This document shows, in pieces, positions 33,201 through 41,319 of a stretch of DNA of 64,000 bases; within the stretch, counting starts at the first letter, position 1, and each line of letters opens with the position of its first letter. The position numbers and the translations under genes are program-made. The DNA comes from JAVJSU01 sp040219275. GTDB lineage: Bacteria > Chloroflexota > Anaerolineae > Aggregatilineales > Phototrophicaceae. The stretch lies in the NCBI GenBank assembly GCA_040219275.1, contig JAVJSU010000062.1, positions 1 to 64,000 of the forward strand, in the 5' to 3' direction. Under the pieces are notes generated by a model, which did no database searches, was not told the origin of the DNA, and saw nothing but the letters and a program-made list of their open reading frames with translations.

Positions 33201-34850
33201 GAGCGGTTCTTTATCCTGCTCATTCTGGCGCTGGCGGTCATTTTGCCGTTTGTCGATGGGCTGAGCTTCCTGCATGTTGGCGAATTACCGCCCCCCGCAT
33301 TTGAAGCCGGAAGCGGACAAATCGCGTTCTTTAACGAAGTCGATAGCCTCAACGCCGGAGACATCGCCCTGATCGCCGCTGAATACGGTCCAACTTCCGC
33401 GGCAGAGCTTGACGCGGGCTTACAAGCCATGCTGATCCACATGCTGGGCAAGGGCGTTTATCCGGTCATCGTGAGTGGTAATCCGGTTGGCTTACTCCAC
33501 GCGGGCAACGTGCTGGAAGACATCGCCGAAGATCTGGCGCTGGTCGAAAATCAAGATTACACCGTCGGGCGCTATCTGGTGGGTGATGCCATCGGTGTCC
33601 GCGCCTTTACAGAAACCATTCCGTCCGCCGTCGCCAGCGATTCTCAGGGACGGTCTACTAATCTGGATATTGACTCGCTCGATGATTTCGCCTTGATCGT
33701 GATCGTAGCAGATCGTTCCGAAGGCATCAGAAATTGGGCGGAACAGGTCGCGCCGGAAACCACTACACCGTTGATGGGCATTACCACTTTTGCCGTCGCA
33801 CCGCTGGCACAACCCTATCTACAAGCCGCCAATGGCAGTTTTGCATCTGGCATCAATGATGGCATTACGGGCTTGATTGTCGGCTATCGTGATGCGTACA
33901 CCTACCTGACTCTGCTCGGCGTGCCACAGGAAGACGGTCAATCCGCCTTAGACGCAATCATCGAAGAAACCCCTGTGGAAGTCGTGCCGGAAATCACCGA
34001 AACGCCGACCATCGAGCCATCGCCAACCTTCACCGCAACGGCGGATGTTACCGAAGAAGTGATCGCCACCGAGGAAGTGACCGAAGACGCGACGGAAGCC
34101 ATCGAAACCGAAGAGGTCGTCGTCACACCTAATACGCCTACCGCGACACGCGTTACGCCAACGGCAACCACCGTAACAACGCAGGTAACGGCAACACCAA
34201 CAACGATGAGTTCACCTACACAAACCGCGACTCCAGCAAATTCACCGACTCCGGCAGTGGAACTGATCCGCTTCGGTACAGTCAACTCCACGACGAGCAT
34301 CAACGTTCGTAGCGGACCAAGCACAACCTCTAGCGTGGCGGCGGTTCTGCGCCCTCGTGACCGTGTCTTGATTATCGACGAAAACGACGACGCATCGTGG
34401 TATCAGGTGCTCTTAGAAGATGGCACGCCGGGTTGGGTCGCCGCCTTCTTGCTGGATGTTGAAGTCGAGATGGTGCCGGTTACACCTGTCGCCACCCAAT
34501 CCAGCGGCAAACGGCGCGTCGATGGCGTACCAGAACGTTTGCAAGGGGATGATGATGCAGACGCTACCGCCGAAGTTACAGATGAGGCACAGGCGACTGA
34601 AGAAGTCCAACCGACCGCCACAGAAATACCAGCAGAGGCAACCGAAGAAGCCGTCGCTGTGGATGCGAATAATGACGACACAGACAGCGACGATGAGAAT
34701 TTGTTGTCGCTCGGCTTTGGCAATATTGACTACCGCGATGAACGCTGGTACGCCATGACATTGGGGCTGATCGCGTCGATTGTCGTGATTTTCGTCGGCA
34801 CTATCCTGAACGTCTTGCGTGCCTTAGCCCGTAGACGGCGCGGGGAATAA
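30279..34850 (+). CDS. Giant acidic protein with PxWL repeats, transmembrane segments and SH3b domain (1523 aa)
   Basis: A 1523-residue protein. Residues 1-970 are extremely rich in Asp and Glu and hold many short motifs of the form P-[DES]-W-[LM], four exact 20-residue repeats (DEAPSWLADTGSLG, residues 221-300) and LDxLFG motifs. A membrane helix at about 973-998 is preceded by basic residues. Then comes a mixed alpha/beta region to 1240, a Thr/Glu/Pro-rich linker, an SH3b domain at about 1330-1392 (INVRSGPST, GTPGWV), and a last membrane helix near 1490-1515 with an RRRR end. By the positive-inside rule, the acidic part is cytoplasmic and the SH3b domain external. It is the centrepiece of a conserved-looking cluster of unknown function. 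Confidence 0.82.
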   Translation: MSDDFDRDDLDWLSDDGDDDESRRNDDDDLSLELDWLRDDNDDQPAKRDDRLGVTGELSWRDDDSGNDAPAQGGDDRRTGVTGQLSWLEDSVPDSDKSSRGDDERRTGVTGQLSWRGDSRESEFESQLEEAESAAGIDPSSFLESDSSAEDTGGNDALPEWMQGMDMPDLDDDEGEDDLYEDDLYEDDLYDEDDLYADPLPDDAPEWLSGTGGLGEQVNSDEAPSWLADTGSLGDAAENADEAPSWLADTGSIGNVAESADEAPSWLADTGSLGGMVEDTNDAPSWLSGTGSLDDDVPAAQEKSTGGLDIPDWLSGGGDGYESDDEYEAVDDDEDVQGVPDWLATGETGSPGTADLAPAADHDDARGVPEWLQGSDVYDDDEDEEEAYEFAEEADAGVPEWLSGGMQSAVSDASEADYYEDDDIETAVPDWLSEQQTGGDFNYQTIEEAQAEEAAIGNVDEFDSLFGEDDFALEDEDEFDLLGELTGDVGNVDSLLESTADEDDFDLLGELGVGESSGMTDMLTNMENAVAEDDDIFGDFGLDDDEADEEIATIFAKPDFGSGTADDDLDDLFGMDDDGADEYEDYEDDDAFTPAEAMPSGVMSDADLDSLFGMDDDAEQIPEGGETIFAKPDFATDAADDELDDLFGNFGDDEEEDAFAPSEAVPADSMFDTDPFGTFANDEEEDGAFTPAEAMPSGVMSDAELDSLFDVNDDYADDSDDDEDRFDWFGEEEASAAESGDPDWLSNVDASDAEAMPNDQSFLAELGIEPDADAPAGRQFRDVDDYLSTFGDNRSLALPQTGDLAELSGNVDFDDLFDSDIDDIGEEEKHATAEFERESNPDRPSWLDDVNVNVGGVSASTMIRGQKDASIEDLPDRLQALHERGKEMRGKQGEVTAGIKSILPEASEVLSDVDFGVTESAMIAPLNLSTEQRSQVNILRTLAGGSMSGVGVLLDDDEQPQRAARRRLLSGRVVERFFILLILALAVILPFVDGLSFLHVGELPPPAFEAGSGQIAFFNEVDSLNAGDIALIAAEYGPTSAAELDAGLQAMLIHMLGKGVYPVIVSGNPVGLLHAGNVLEDIAEDLALVENQDYTVGRYLVGDAIGVRAFTETIPSAVASDSQGRSTNLDIDSLDDFALIVIVADRSEGIRNWAEQVAPETTTPLMGITTFAVAPLAQPYLQAANGSFASGINDGITGLIVGYRDAYTYLTLLGVPQEDGQSALDAIIEETPVEVVPEITETPTIEPSPTFTATADVTEEVIATEEVTEDATEAIETEEVVVTPNTPTATRVTPTATTVTTQVTATPTTMSSPTQTATPANSPTPAVELIRFGTVNSTTSINVRSGPSTTSSVAAVLRPRDRVLIIDENDDASWYQVLLEDGTPGWVAAFLLDVEVEMVPVTPVATQSSGKRRVDGVPERLQGDDDADATAEVTDEAQATEEVQPTATEIPAEATEEAVAVDANNDDTDSDDENLLSLGFGNIDYRDERWYAMTLGLIASIVVIFVGTILNVLRALARRRRGE
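30939..31178 (+). repeat. Four tandem 60-bp coding repeats in the giant acidic protein
   Basis: Units of exactly 60 bases start at 30939, 30999, 31059 and 31119, coding for a 20-residue unit of the pattern DEAPSWLADTGSLG plus six variable residues. The first three share long identical stretches such as GCCGTC(C/A)TGGTTAGC, so they arose by recent tandem duplication. The fourth has diverged (NDAPSWLSGTGSL). Confidence 0.85.
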
Positions 34851-34855
34851 GAATA

Positions 34856-35096
34856 GTTGTCAGTAGACAGTAAACGGTTATCAGTAGGCGGTGAGTACGA
34901 CTATCGCACTTTGGCGCACCGCCCATAAAATTCTGCTGACGCTCTTTAAGAAAATAAAGCGGTTAATATGTAGGGGCGACCTGCTAGGTCGTCCCACCGA
35001 TTTTCGTGATGTGATTAATTTCTAAAAAATCGGGTTGTCACAGATCGTTTTGCTGAAAACTGTGAACTGAAAACTGAAAACTGAAAACTGGCAACA
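34856..35096. repeat. Dispersed-repeat cluster in the gap before the 35113 gene
   Basis: The 262-base gap contains three repeat types. At 34856-34890 there is a TCAGTAGACAGTAAACGGTTATCAGTA-like tract; at 34970-34996 a GTAGGGGCGACC-tgcta-GGTCG(T)CCC palindrome of the family also found at 7849 and 56137; at 35055-35090 tandem ACTGAAA heptamers. No gene is visible. An AGAGGAG ribosome site for the next gene lies at its end. Confidence 0.65.
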
Positions 35097-35112
35097 GAGG
35101 AGCAATCAATCC

Positions 35113-35775
35113 GTGAGTACAGAAGAAATTGGGCTGTGGGCGGGCTTCGTCCTGACCTTGATGGTCTATAGCTATTTAATACGCGATAATTTCTTATACC
35201 GGCTGGCGGTGTATGTATTCGTCGGCATGGCGGCGGGTTATGTCTCCATTGTCACGTTTGAAAGCGTGCTGACTCCCTGGCTGGAAAGTACCGTCGGCAG
35301 TGGCGAAGTCGGTCCTGCCATACTCGGTTTTCTACCGTTTATTCTCGTCCTGCTATTGCTCTTCAAGACCACCTCGCGTATCGCCCGCTTCGGCAATCTG
35401 GGCATCGCCTTTATCATCGGTGTTGGCTCTGCGGTAGCAGTCGTCGGCGCGTTGATCGGCACATTGATCCCATTTGCGCGGCTGACAGCAGGTGAGGGGG
35501 CAGGGGCAGAAGAAGCAACAGACATCATCAATGCGGTTATCATTCTGGTCGGCGTGGTCACATCCTTGCTCTACTTTCAATATCTCTCACGCCGCACCCC
35601 GACAGGTGATGTGGGACGTGGGCGCACCATGACCACCTTAACCACGCTTGGACAGGGCTTTATCGTCGTGACGCTCGGCGCGATTTATGCGGCGGCAATT
35701 GTGACCAGCCTGACCATTTTTAGCGAACGCATCGCCTTTATTTTGACCCAATTGACAACTCAGATCGGAGGTTAA
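35113..35775 (+). CDS. Polytopic membrane protein of the envelope cluster
   Basis: A 220-residue protein with a GTG start behind an AGAGGAG site. It has about six hydrophobic segments: GLWAGFVLTLMVYSYLI, LAVYVFVGMAAGYVSIV, ILGFLPFILVLLLLF, GIAFIIGVGSAVAVVGALIG, AVIILVGVVTSLLYFQ and a last one near 180-200. The regular Gly and Ala within the helices suggests tight packing. It stops 4 bases before the ASKHA ATPase gene, so the two are coupled. No family is recognised; a role as membrane partner of the ATPase is inference from context. Confidence 0.72.
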   Translation: MSTEEIGLWAGFVLTLMVYSYLIRDNFLYRLAVYVFVGMAAGYVSIVTFESVLTPWLESTVGSGEVGPAILGFLPFILVLLLLFKTTSRIARFGNLGIAFIIGVGSAVAVVGALIGTLIPFARLTAGEGAGAEEATDIINAVIILVGVVTSLLYFQYLSRRTPTGDVGRGRTMTTLTTLGQGFIVVTLGAIYAAAIVTSLTIFSERIAFILTQLTTQIGG

Positions 35776-35779
35776 CGCC

Positions 35780-37855
35780 GTGATTAACGACCCAATCGCG
35801 CCGGATGCGGACAACAAAACGCGTGCCACCGGCTCTGCAATGGCGGTGGATTTTGGCAGTGTGAATACGCGGGTGGTGGTCTTCGATGTCGTCGATGGCG
35901 AATATCGCATGATCGCCCGTGCTTCAGGGCGCACCACCGATGGCTTTCCGGTCTATGATCTCGCCGTCGGGCTGGATCGTGTTTTGCGGGAAATCAACGA
36001 TGTGACCGGACGGCAATTGATGACCGATGGCAAAATCATCACGCCAGAACAATCAGACCGTACCGGCGTAGATAGCATCGCCATGACCGCCAGCCTCGGC
36101 AGACCCTTACGCGCTGTGCTGGTCGGCTTGATGACCGATGTCAGCGTTGCCAGTGCCTTGCGTGCCACCGCCGGAACGTATATCGAAGTGGCGGACTCAA
36201 TAACCCTCGGCGATTCACGCTCAGAAGAAGACCGCCTCAACGCTATTTTGCTCAACGCGCCGGATGTGATTTTTATCGTCGGCGGGACAGAAGGCGGCGC
36301 ACAATCTGCCGTGCTGGAATTGTGCAGGGTCGTCCGGCTGGCATTAACCCTGTTCTCCAAAAAACGTCGCCCTACGGTGATATACGCGGGCAATAACGCC
36401 ATCACCGAACAGATTAAAGACCTTTTCAGCAATTTAACCACCGTCTTTGTCGCGCAAAATGTGCGCCCATCGCTTGAAGATGAACAACTCGATTCTGCCC
36501 GCAGGCAATTGGGCGAAGCCTTCGACCTGTATAAAGAAACCCGTAGTGCCGATTTCGCGGTGATTAGCGCCATGAGCAACACGGGTGTCTTGCCTACCGC
36601 CCAGAGTTACAACACCATCGTCCAATTTCTCGGCAAAACACGCGGTTATCAGATCGCGGCGGTGGATGTCGGTAGTGCGACGGGCTTATTGGGCGTGGCG
36701 ATTAACCAGCAGACCAGCATCAGCATCCGCACTGATCTCGGCTTGGGGCATAGCGCCACCTTATTGCTGGATACCGTTGGCTTGTCGGCAGTCCGCAACT
36801 GGTTGCCCTTTCCAGCCCTCCCCAATGAACTCTACAATTACGCGGCGAATAAATCCCTGCGTCCGCCAACCGTTCCGGCGACATTGCGCAGTCTGTATAT
36901 CGAACACGCGCTTTTACGTGCCGCCATTGAAGTCATGATCGCCGATGCGCGTCCGGCATGGGGTGTGCCCATCGGTCCGTTGCCCTTCGATCATCTGATC
37001 GGCGCGGGCGCGGGCTTGACCAATCTCGGCAATCCGGGCTATAGCGCCATGTTGATGCTGGATGTCTTTCAACCGTCCGGCGTGACCGTGCTAGAAACCG
37101 ATCCTTACGGCGCGATTCCGGCGATGGGCGCGCTAGCGGGTGAAAATCCCGAAGCGGTGGTGCAATTGCTGGAAGGCAACGCGCTGGAAACACTCGGCAC
37201 GGCAATTAGCGCAACGGGCAAACCCCCGCGTGAAGGGCGCACCGCCATGAAAATCACCATCAAGACCGATGACGATGTGTATGAGCACGAACTCAACGGC
37301 GGGCATCTGTGGACGTTCGCCCTGCCACCCAACACAACCGCTACAGTTACTGTGCGCTGTTCCGGCGATATGAACGTCAATGGACAGCGCAAAAGTGAAT
37401 TTACCGTACTCGGTGGCAAACTAGGGCTGATCTTCGACGCACGCGGGCGACCTTTAGCCCTTGCCGATACACCAGAGGGACGCGCCGCCCAATTGCCACA
37501 ATGGATCAGCGAGGCGACGGGCGATGAACTCATCGAAATTGACCCCGCATGGCTGGAAGAAGCAGGCGGTGATGAGGTTGAACTGGTCGCCATCGCACCA
37601 GATGAAGTCGGCGCAGAGACCGGAAAATCCAGAGGACGACGCGGGCGTAGACGGGCTGAAAAAGCCGCCAAGCCTGCACGACGGGGCTTCTTCGGGCGGG
37701 GCAAAGCCGCTGACGACGACTCAGACTCATCAGGCGATCCGTTCATGCACATGGACGATGAAGACGACCTGAGCATGTTCGATGACGATGGAGACAACGG
37801 GGACGATCCCTTTGGCGACGATTTAGGAGATTTACGCCGTGACATACTATCCTGA
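35780..37855 (+). CDS. ASKHA-fold ATPase, glutamate mutase L (MutL)-like, with basic/acidic tail
   Basis: A 691-residue protein with GTG start. The ATPase core shows the ASKHA phosphate-1 motif AVDFGSVNTRVVVFD at about 14-28, phosphate-2 AAVDVGSATG near 295 and an adenosine-type GAGAGLTNLG loop near 410. This matches the family named glutamate mutase L, yet no mutase or B12 enzyme is nearby. After about 600 comes a very basic stretch (KSRGRRGRRRAEKAAK) and then an acidic tail (DDEDDLSMFDDD). It follows a membrane protein by 4 bases and overlaps the next gene by 17 bases. It is best read as an assembly or motor ATPase of the envelope cluster, like PilM or FtsA in fold; that is inference. Confidence 0.83.
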   Translation: MINDPIAPDADNKTRATGSAMAVDFGSVNTRVVVFDVVDGEYRMIARASGRTTDGFPVYDLAVGLDRVLREINDVTGRQLMTDGKIITPEQSDRTGVDSIAMTASLGRPLRAVLVGLMTDVSVASALRATAGTYIEVADSITLGDSRSEEDRLNAILLNAPDVIFIVGGTEGGAQSAVLELCRVVRLALTLFSKKRRPTVIYAGNNAITEQIKDLFSNLTTVFVAQNVRPSLEDEQLDSARRQLGEAFDLYKETRSADFAVISAMSNTGVLPTAQSYNTIVQFLGKTRGYQIAAVDVGSATGLLGVAINQQTSISIRTDLGLGHSATLLLDTVGLSAVRNWLPFPALPNELYNYAANKSLRPPTVPATLRSLYIEHALLRAAIEVMIADARPAWGVPIGPLPFDHLIGAGAGLTNLGNPGYSAMLMLDVFQPSGVTVLETDPYGAIPAMGALAGENPEAVVQLLEGNALETLGTAISATGKPPREGRTAMKITIKTDDDVYEHELNGGHLWTFALPPNTTATVTVRCSGDMNVNGQRKSEFTVLGGKLGLIFDARGRPLALADTPEGRAAQLPQWISEATGDELIEIDPAWLEEAGGDEVELVAIAPDEVGAETGKSRGRRGRRRAEKAAKPARRGFFGRGKAADDDSDSSGDPFMHMDDEDDLSMFDDDGDNGDDPFGDDLGDLRRDILS

Positions 37856-38918
37856 CCAACGCTTCGCCAGTGAATATGCCGTGATCCGGCGCGAGGTGAT
37901 GTTGCCAGAATTGGCGACAGGCACAATCCGCATTACGGAAGGCAAAAAAGTCGATGTGCGCGATGTTGCCGCACAGGGCGTAATGCCTTCCCGCCACATC
38001 ATCATTGATGCAATGGACATTTTAGGTTTACGCAAGCCAGAAGAATTGCTCGGCTTGATGCAAGTCGAACCGGGTGACACCGTAGAAGATCAGGATGTGC
38101 TGGCGGGCAAAAATCCCAAACGGGGCAAGCGCGTGTTTGCGCCGGTACGCGGGATCGTCGCCAGAGTCGATAACGGGCGCATCATCTTGCAGGAAATGCC
38201 GGAAATCCTCAATTTAGAAGCGGGCGTGCGCGGACGCGTAGTGCGCGTGGAACCGGGGCGCGGTCTGGTGATCGAAGCCAGCGGCGGGCAAATTCAGGGC
38301 GTGTGGGGCAACAATCGCCGTGTGATTTCTGTTATGCGGATGGAGCCAGACGGTGGGCTGAAAAACATCGAATCTGATGATCTTGACCTGCGCTATAAAG
38401 GCGTGGTCGTCATCACTCAGAATACGCTGACGATGCGGAGCTTTGAGGTCATGCACGATAGAAATCTGGTGGGCATCATCGCGCCCAGCATGGATGTATC
38501 ATTGATGGACATTGCGCTAAACAGTACCGGCGCGATTTTCCTCACAGAAGGCTTCGGCGATATGCGTATGAGTCGTGCATTATTCACTCTGTTTGAAAAA
38601 TTTAACGAACAGCAGATCACGCTGGATGCCTACATGCCCGGACGCTGGGAAAATCGCTATCCAGAAATCGTGATTAACCGCACCACACGCGAGGAATCTC
38701 CCCCGCGCCGCCCAAATCCCTTGCTGGCATTACGCTCGACGATGACCATTCGCGTTAGCCGAGAACCCTATGCAGGACAGACGGCAAAAGTGGTGGAAAT
38801 TCCCAAACTGCCGGTACAATTAGACAATGGCTTGCGCGTTCTGTGTGCGAAGGTAGAATTAAGCACAGGGGAAGTGGTATTTGTCCCACTCAGCAACATT
38901 GAAATTCTGGGACGTTAG
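37839..38918 (+). CDS. Conserved partner of the ASKHA ATPase; lipoyl/KOW-like beta domains
   Basis: A 359-residue protein with GTG start, overlapping the ATPase gene by 17 bases in another frame, a sign of tight coupling. It is mostly beta-rich. Residues 75-110 (VEPGDTVEDQDVLAG, VFAPVRGIVARVDNG) resemble the barrel-sandwich/lipoyl fold of membrane-fusion proteins, and the C-terminal 60 residues resemble a KOW-type barrel (YAGQTAKVVEI, FVPLSNIEIL). No signal peptide or membrane helix is present. It is likely a cytoplasmic adaptor for the ATPase. The function is unknown. Confidence 0.72.
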   Translation: MTYYPDQRFASEYAVIRREVMLPELATGTIRITEGKKVDVRDVAAQGVMPSRHIIIDAMDILGLRKPEELLGLMQVEPGDTVEDQDVLAGKNPKRGKRVFAPVRGIVARVDNGRIILQEMPEILNLEAGVRGRVVRVEPGRGLVIEASGGQIQGVWGNNRRVISVMRMEPDGGLKNIESDDLDLRYKGVVVITQNTLTMRSFEVMHDRNLVGIIAPSMDVSLMDIALNSTGAIFLTEGFGDMRMSRALFTLFEKFNEQQITLDAYMPGRWENRYPEIVINRTTREESPPRRPNPLLALRSTMTIRVSREPYAGQTAKVVEIPKLPVQLDNGLRVLCAKVELSTGEVVFVPLSNIEILGR

Positions 38919-39097
38919 TTGAATTTATCGGCAATTTAGATGAACAACGCAATGAATTTTACCGGATGGGCGGCTAATGATGGGTTACCGGTTGCGGAAT
39001 TTTACAAACACCGTCATACTCATTACTTATTAAGCCGTACTCGGAATGCAATCCTATTAATTTGGACAAGCTCCCGCAGTAGAGGAGAGATGCTTTT

Positions 39098-40168
39098 ATG
39101 AGCAACCGTGACGACGATTTTGATTTTGATGATGATTTTGACTTTTTTGATGACGACGATGATCTACGTGGTGGATTAGACGACGACCTCAGCGACGACG
39201 ACTTCCCGACAGACGCGGCGGATTTTTTCGGCGACGACGATGATCTAGGCGCTGGCGGGCTTGATGATGACGATGACCTGTTCGGCGATGAGAGTCTTGA
39301 CGAATATGACGACGACTTTCTAGTTGAAGCGGGATCAGGTGGCGATGGCGATGGCGGCGGTGTAAGCCGGACGTTTGTTATCCTTGCCGGTATTATGATC
39401 GTCTTCTTCCTGATCGGTCTGGTGTTGGTGCTGGTACTCGCCCTCAGTGGCGATGGCGCAAGCGACCTCGAACTAACCGCGACGGCAATCACTGACGAAA
39501 ACAACACGGCAGTGGCGCAAATTCGACAAACGGAAACCGCGTCACCCCTAACCGAAGAAGCCCGGCAGACACAAGTTCTGCTCACACAGACGCAAGAAGC
39601 GGTTGACTTAATCTCAACGGCAGATGCGGAAATTATGTTGCAGACGGAAACCGCCGTCGCGCTCAATTCGCAGGCGACAGCCACCGCAGACTTCCTCACC
39701 GAAGAAGCCGGATTACCGCTCACACAGACGCAGGAAGCGTTAGATCAGGCGAACGCCGGTCAGCAAGCGTTGGATGCACAGGCAACCGAAACAGCGGTCT
39801 TCCTCACCGCGCAGGCAGAAGGTGGCACGGGTGGTGGACCTACCCCCACGCCGGAAGAAGTTGGCAATATTGATGTTGACGAAGTTGGGTTGACCGCGAC
39901 AGCACTTGCCCTACTCTTTTCTGGTCAGGGAGGCGGAGAAGCCACACCTACACGAGAAGGTGGCATTGTGGATAACACAGGCGGGCAAATTCAGCCTACA
40001 GCCGTAATCGTGGGTGGTGGCAACACCAGCAACGAATTGCCGGATACCGGTCTGTTTGACGACATCGGCGGCACAGATAGCATGGCGATGTTGGCGCTGG
40101 TCGCAGTCGGTCTGGTCGGCGTGATCTTCGGCGCACGTCGCTTACGTACCGTCAGCAACCGCGACTAA
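39098..40168 (+). CDS. Acidic membrane protein with LPDTG-like tail
   Basis: A 356-residue protein. Residues 1-85 are nearly all Asp, Glu, Phe, Gly and Leu (DDDFDFDDDFDFF). A membrane helix at about 90-115 (FVILAGIMIVFFLIGLVLVL) follows, then a Thr/Gln/Ala-rich coiled stretch with repeats of LTQTQEALD and ATETAVFLTAQA. It ends with LPDTG near 317, a hydrophobic helix and a basic end. The acidic part echoes the giant protein at 30279 and the ATPase tail, and is probably cytoplasmic. The LPDTG tail looks like a sorting signal. It is last in the cluster and followed by a terminator. Confidence 0.78.
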   Translation: MSNRDDDFDFDDDFDFFDDDDDLRGGLDDDLSDDDFPTDAADFFGDDDDLGAGGLDDDDDLFGDESLDEYDDDFLVEAGSGGDGDGGGVSRTFVILAGIMIVFFLIGLVLVLVLALSGDGASDLELTATAITDENNTAVAQIRQTETASPLTEEARQTQVLLTQTQEAVDLISTADAEIMLQTETAVALNSQATATADFLTEEAGLPLTQTQEALDQANAGQQALDAQATETAVFLTAQAEGGTGGGPTPTPEEVGNIDVDEVGLTATALALLFSGQGGGEATPTREGGIVDNTGGQIQPTAVIVGGGNTSNELPDTGLFDDIGGTDSMAMLALVAVGLVGVIFGARRLRTVSNRD

Positions 40169-40203
40169 AATTTAAGTCAGGTCGCTCCATAAGTAACATA
40201 TTC

Positions 40204-40230
40204 AACAGGGTGGTCACGCCGCCCTGTTTT
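40204..40230 (+). terminator. Intrinsic terminator of the envelope cluster
   Basis: AACAGGGTGG pairs with CCGCCCTGTT (10 base pairs, one G-U) around a 5-base loop, followed by TTTTGATTTCTTCT. It lies 36 bases after the stop of the acidic LPDTG protein and marks the end of the 28.8-40.2 kb gene train. Confidence 0.82.
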
Positions 40231-40267
40231 GATTTCTTCTAGCGCGCTTTAAAAAAAATCGCATAAC

Positions 40268-40299
40268 GTAGGGATGAGCCAATGTGCTCATCCGCCTAT
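40268..40299. repeat. Palindromic dispersed repeat
   Basis: GTAGGGATGAGC, a 6-base loop and GCTCATCCGCC form a dyad with the same GTAGGG(G/A) opening as the elements at 7849 and 34970, but a different core (GATGAGC in place of GCGACC). It lies in the gap before the HNH gene pair. No gene is present in it. Confidence 0.5.
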
Positions 40300-40416
40300 T
40301 TTCCAATCGTCTTCGGAACGAATTCCCCCGCGCAAAAACGTAAATTCACACCCAAAAGTTCATGATTATAGGAGTCATGGTAAACTATTTCTACGTTTTA
40401 GTGATACAGGATGTTC

Positions 40417-40806
40417 ATGATGAGTAATCAAGTGACTGTGTCTTTACCAGAGCATATTTTTCGGCGTGCTCAACGCTTTGCGGAGTTAACAGGAAGCACG
40501 CTAGAAACGGCAATTTCCGATATGCTCATACTTTCCCTGCCTCCGCTGACCTCTGAATTTGATATGACACCCATAGAAACCCTATCCGATGAGGATATTC
40601 TGGCTTTAGCGGATAGTCAGATGGATGTGGCATATCGTAATCGCATGAGTTCGTTACAGTTTAAGCAACAAGCTGGCTTAATCACCGCAGAAGAACGTGC
40701 TGAATTACACATGCTGATGGAGGTCTATAATGCCGGACAAATCCGCAAGACTCAGGCATTAGTTGAAGCGGTCAAGCGTGGACTTCGTGCATCCGGCGCG
40801 GCATGA
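40417..40806 (+). CDS. Hypothetical protein paired with an HNH nuclease (antitoxin-like N-terminus)
   Basis: About 129 residues from the ATG at 40417, with AGGA 5 bases upstream. The N-terminal VTVSLPEHIFRRAQRFAELTG resembles ribbon-helix-helix or MetJ/Arc-type antitoxin openings. The middle is acidic (LSDEDILALADSQMD) and the end helical with a charged surface (LITAEERAELHMLMEVY). Its stop overlaps the start of the HNH gene (ATGA), so the two are translationally coupled, as in toxin-antitoxin or homing modules. The role is unproven; it could equally be a partner that positions the nuclease. Confidence 0.7.
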   Translation: MMSNQVTVSLPEHIFRRAQRFAELTGSTLETAISDMLILSLPPLTSEFDMTPIETLSDEDILALADSQMDVAYRNRMSSLQFKQQAGLITAEERAELHMLMEVYNAGQIRKTQALVEAVKRGLRASGAA

Positions 40807-41225
40807 CCATTAGTGAATCACTCCGTAAACGTATTATCGAGCAAGCACAAAATAGGTGTGGCTACTGTTTGGTTTCCGCTCAATTTATCTATGCGCCGAT
40901 GGAAATTGACCATCTTATTCCAACTGCCAAAGGTGGAAAAGATACCGAAGATAACTTGTGGTTGGCATGTCCACGCTGTAACAACCATAAGAGTGACTTG
41001 CTAGATGTTGTAGACCCCGTAACAAGCATAACTGTCCGCTTATTCGATCCTCGCACGCAAATTTGGTCTGAACATTTCGAGTGGTCAAAGGATGATCTTG
41101 CAAAGATCGTCGGTAAATCAGCAGTAGGTCGGGCAACCGTAGACACATTGAAATTAAATAGTAACGATAACCTTCAGTTTCGCCGCCTGCTGGTGTCAAT
41201 CAAGCACTATCCACCTTTTTTATGA
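40803..41225 (+). CDS. HNH endonuclease
   Basis: A 140-residue HNH nuclease. The zinc-binding and catalytic parts are clear: RCGYCL near 18-23, MEIDHLIPTAKGGKDTEDNLWLACPRCNNHKSD at about 37-70, with the Asp-His of the active site, the Asn and the CPRCNNHK knuckle. The C-terminal half is a small beta-rich domain. The substrate is DNA or RNA, unspecified. The start overlaps the preceding gene by 4 bases. Such two-gene units occur as orphan accessory modules in many phyla; no phage or intron surrounds this one. Confidence 0.87.
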   Translation: MTISESLRKRIIEQAQNRCGYCLVSAQFIYAPMEIDHLIPTAKGGKDTEDNLWLACPRCNNHKSDLLDVVDPVTSITVRLFDPRTQIWSEHFEWSKDDLAKIVGKSAVGRATVDTLKLNSNDNLQFRRLLVSIKHYPPFL

Positions 41226-41319
41226 ATTCCCCGCGCAAAAGTGTAAATTCATGCCCGAAAGCCGACGTATCAATGCGATAATAAATGTCGTACGTTAACG
41301 ATGCAGAAATGGCGTAACG

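Noticed and set aside
32633..33451. A 272-residue Ser-rich minus-strand frame in the giant acidic gene
   Set aside because: Asp/Glu codons read on the other strand give Ser/Val/Ile-rich open frames; no start signal or family match.
35780..37855. Naming the ATPase MutL as a DNA mismatch-repair protein
   Set aside because: The fold motifs are ASKHA (actin/Hsp70-like), not GHKL; the name refers to glutamate mutase L.
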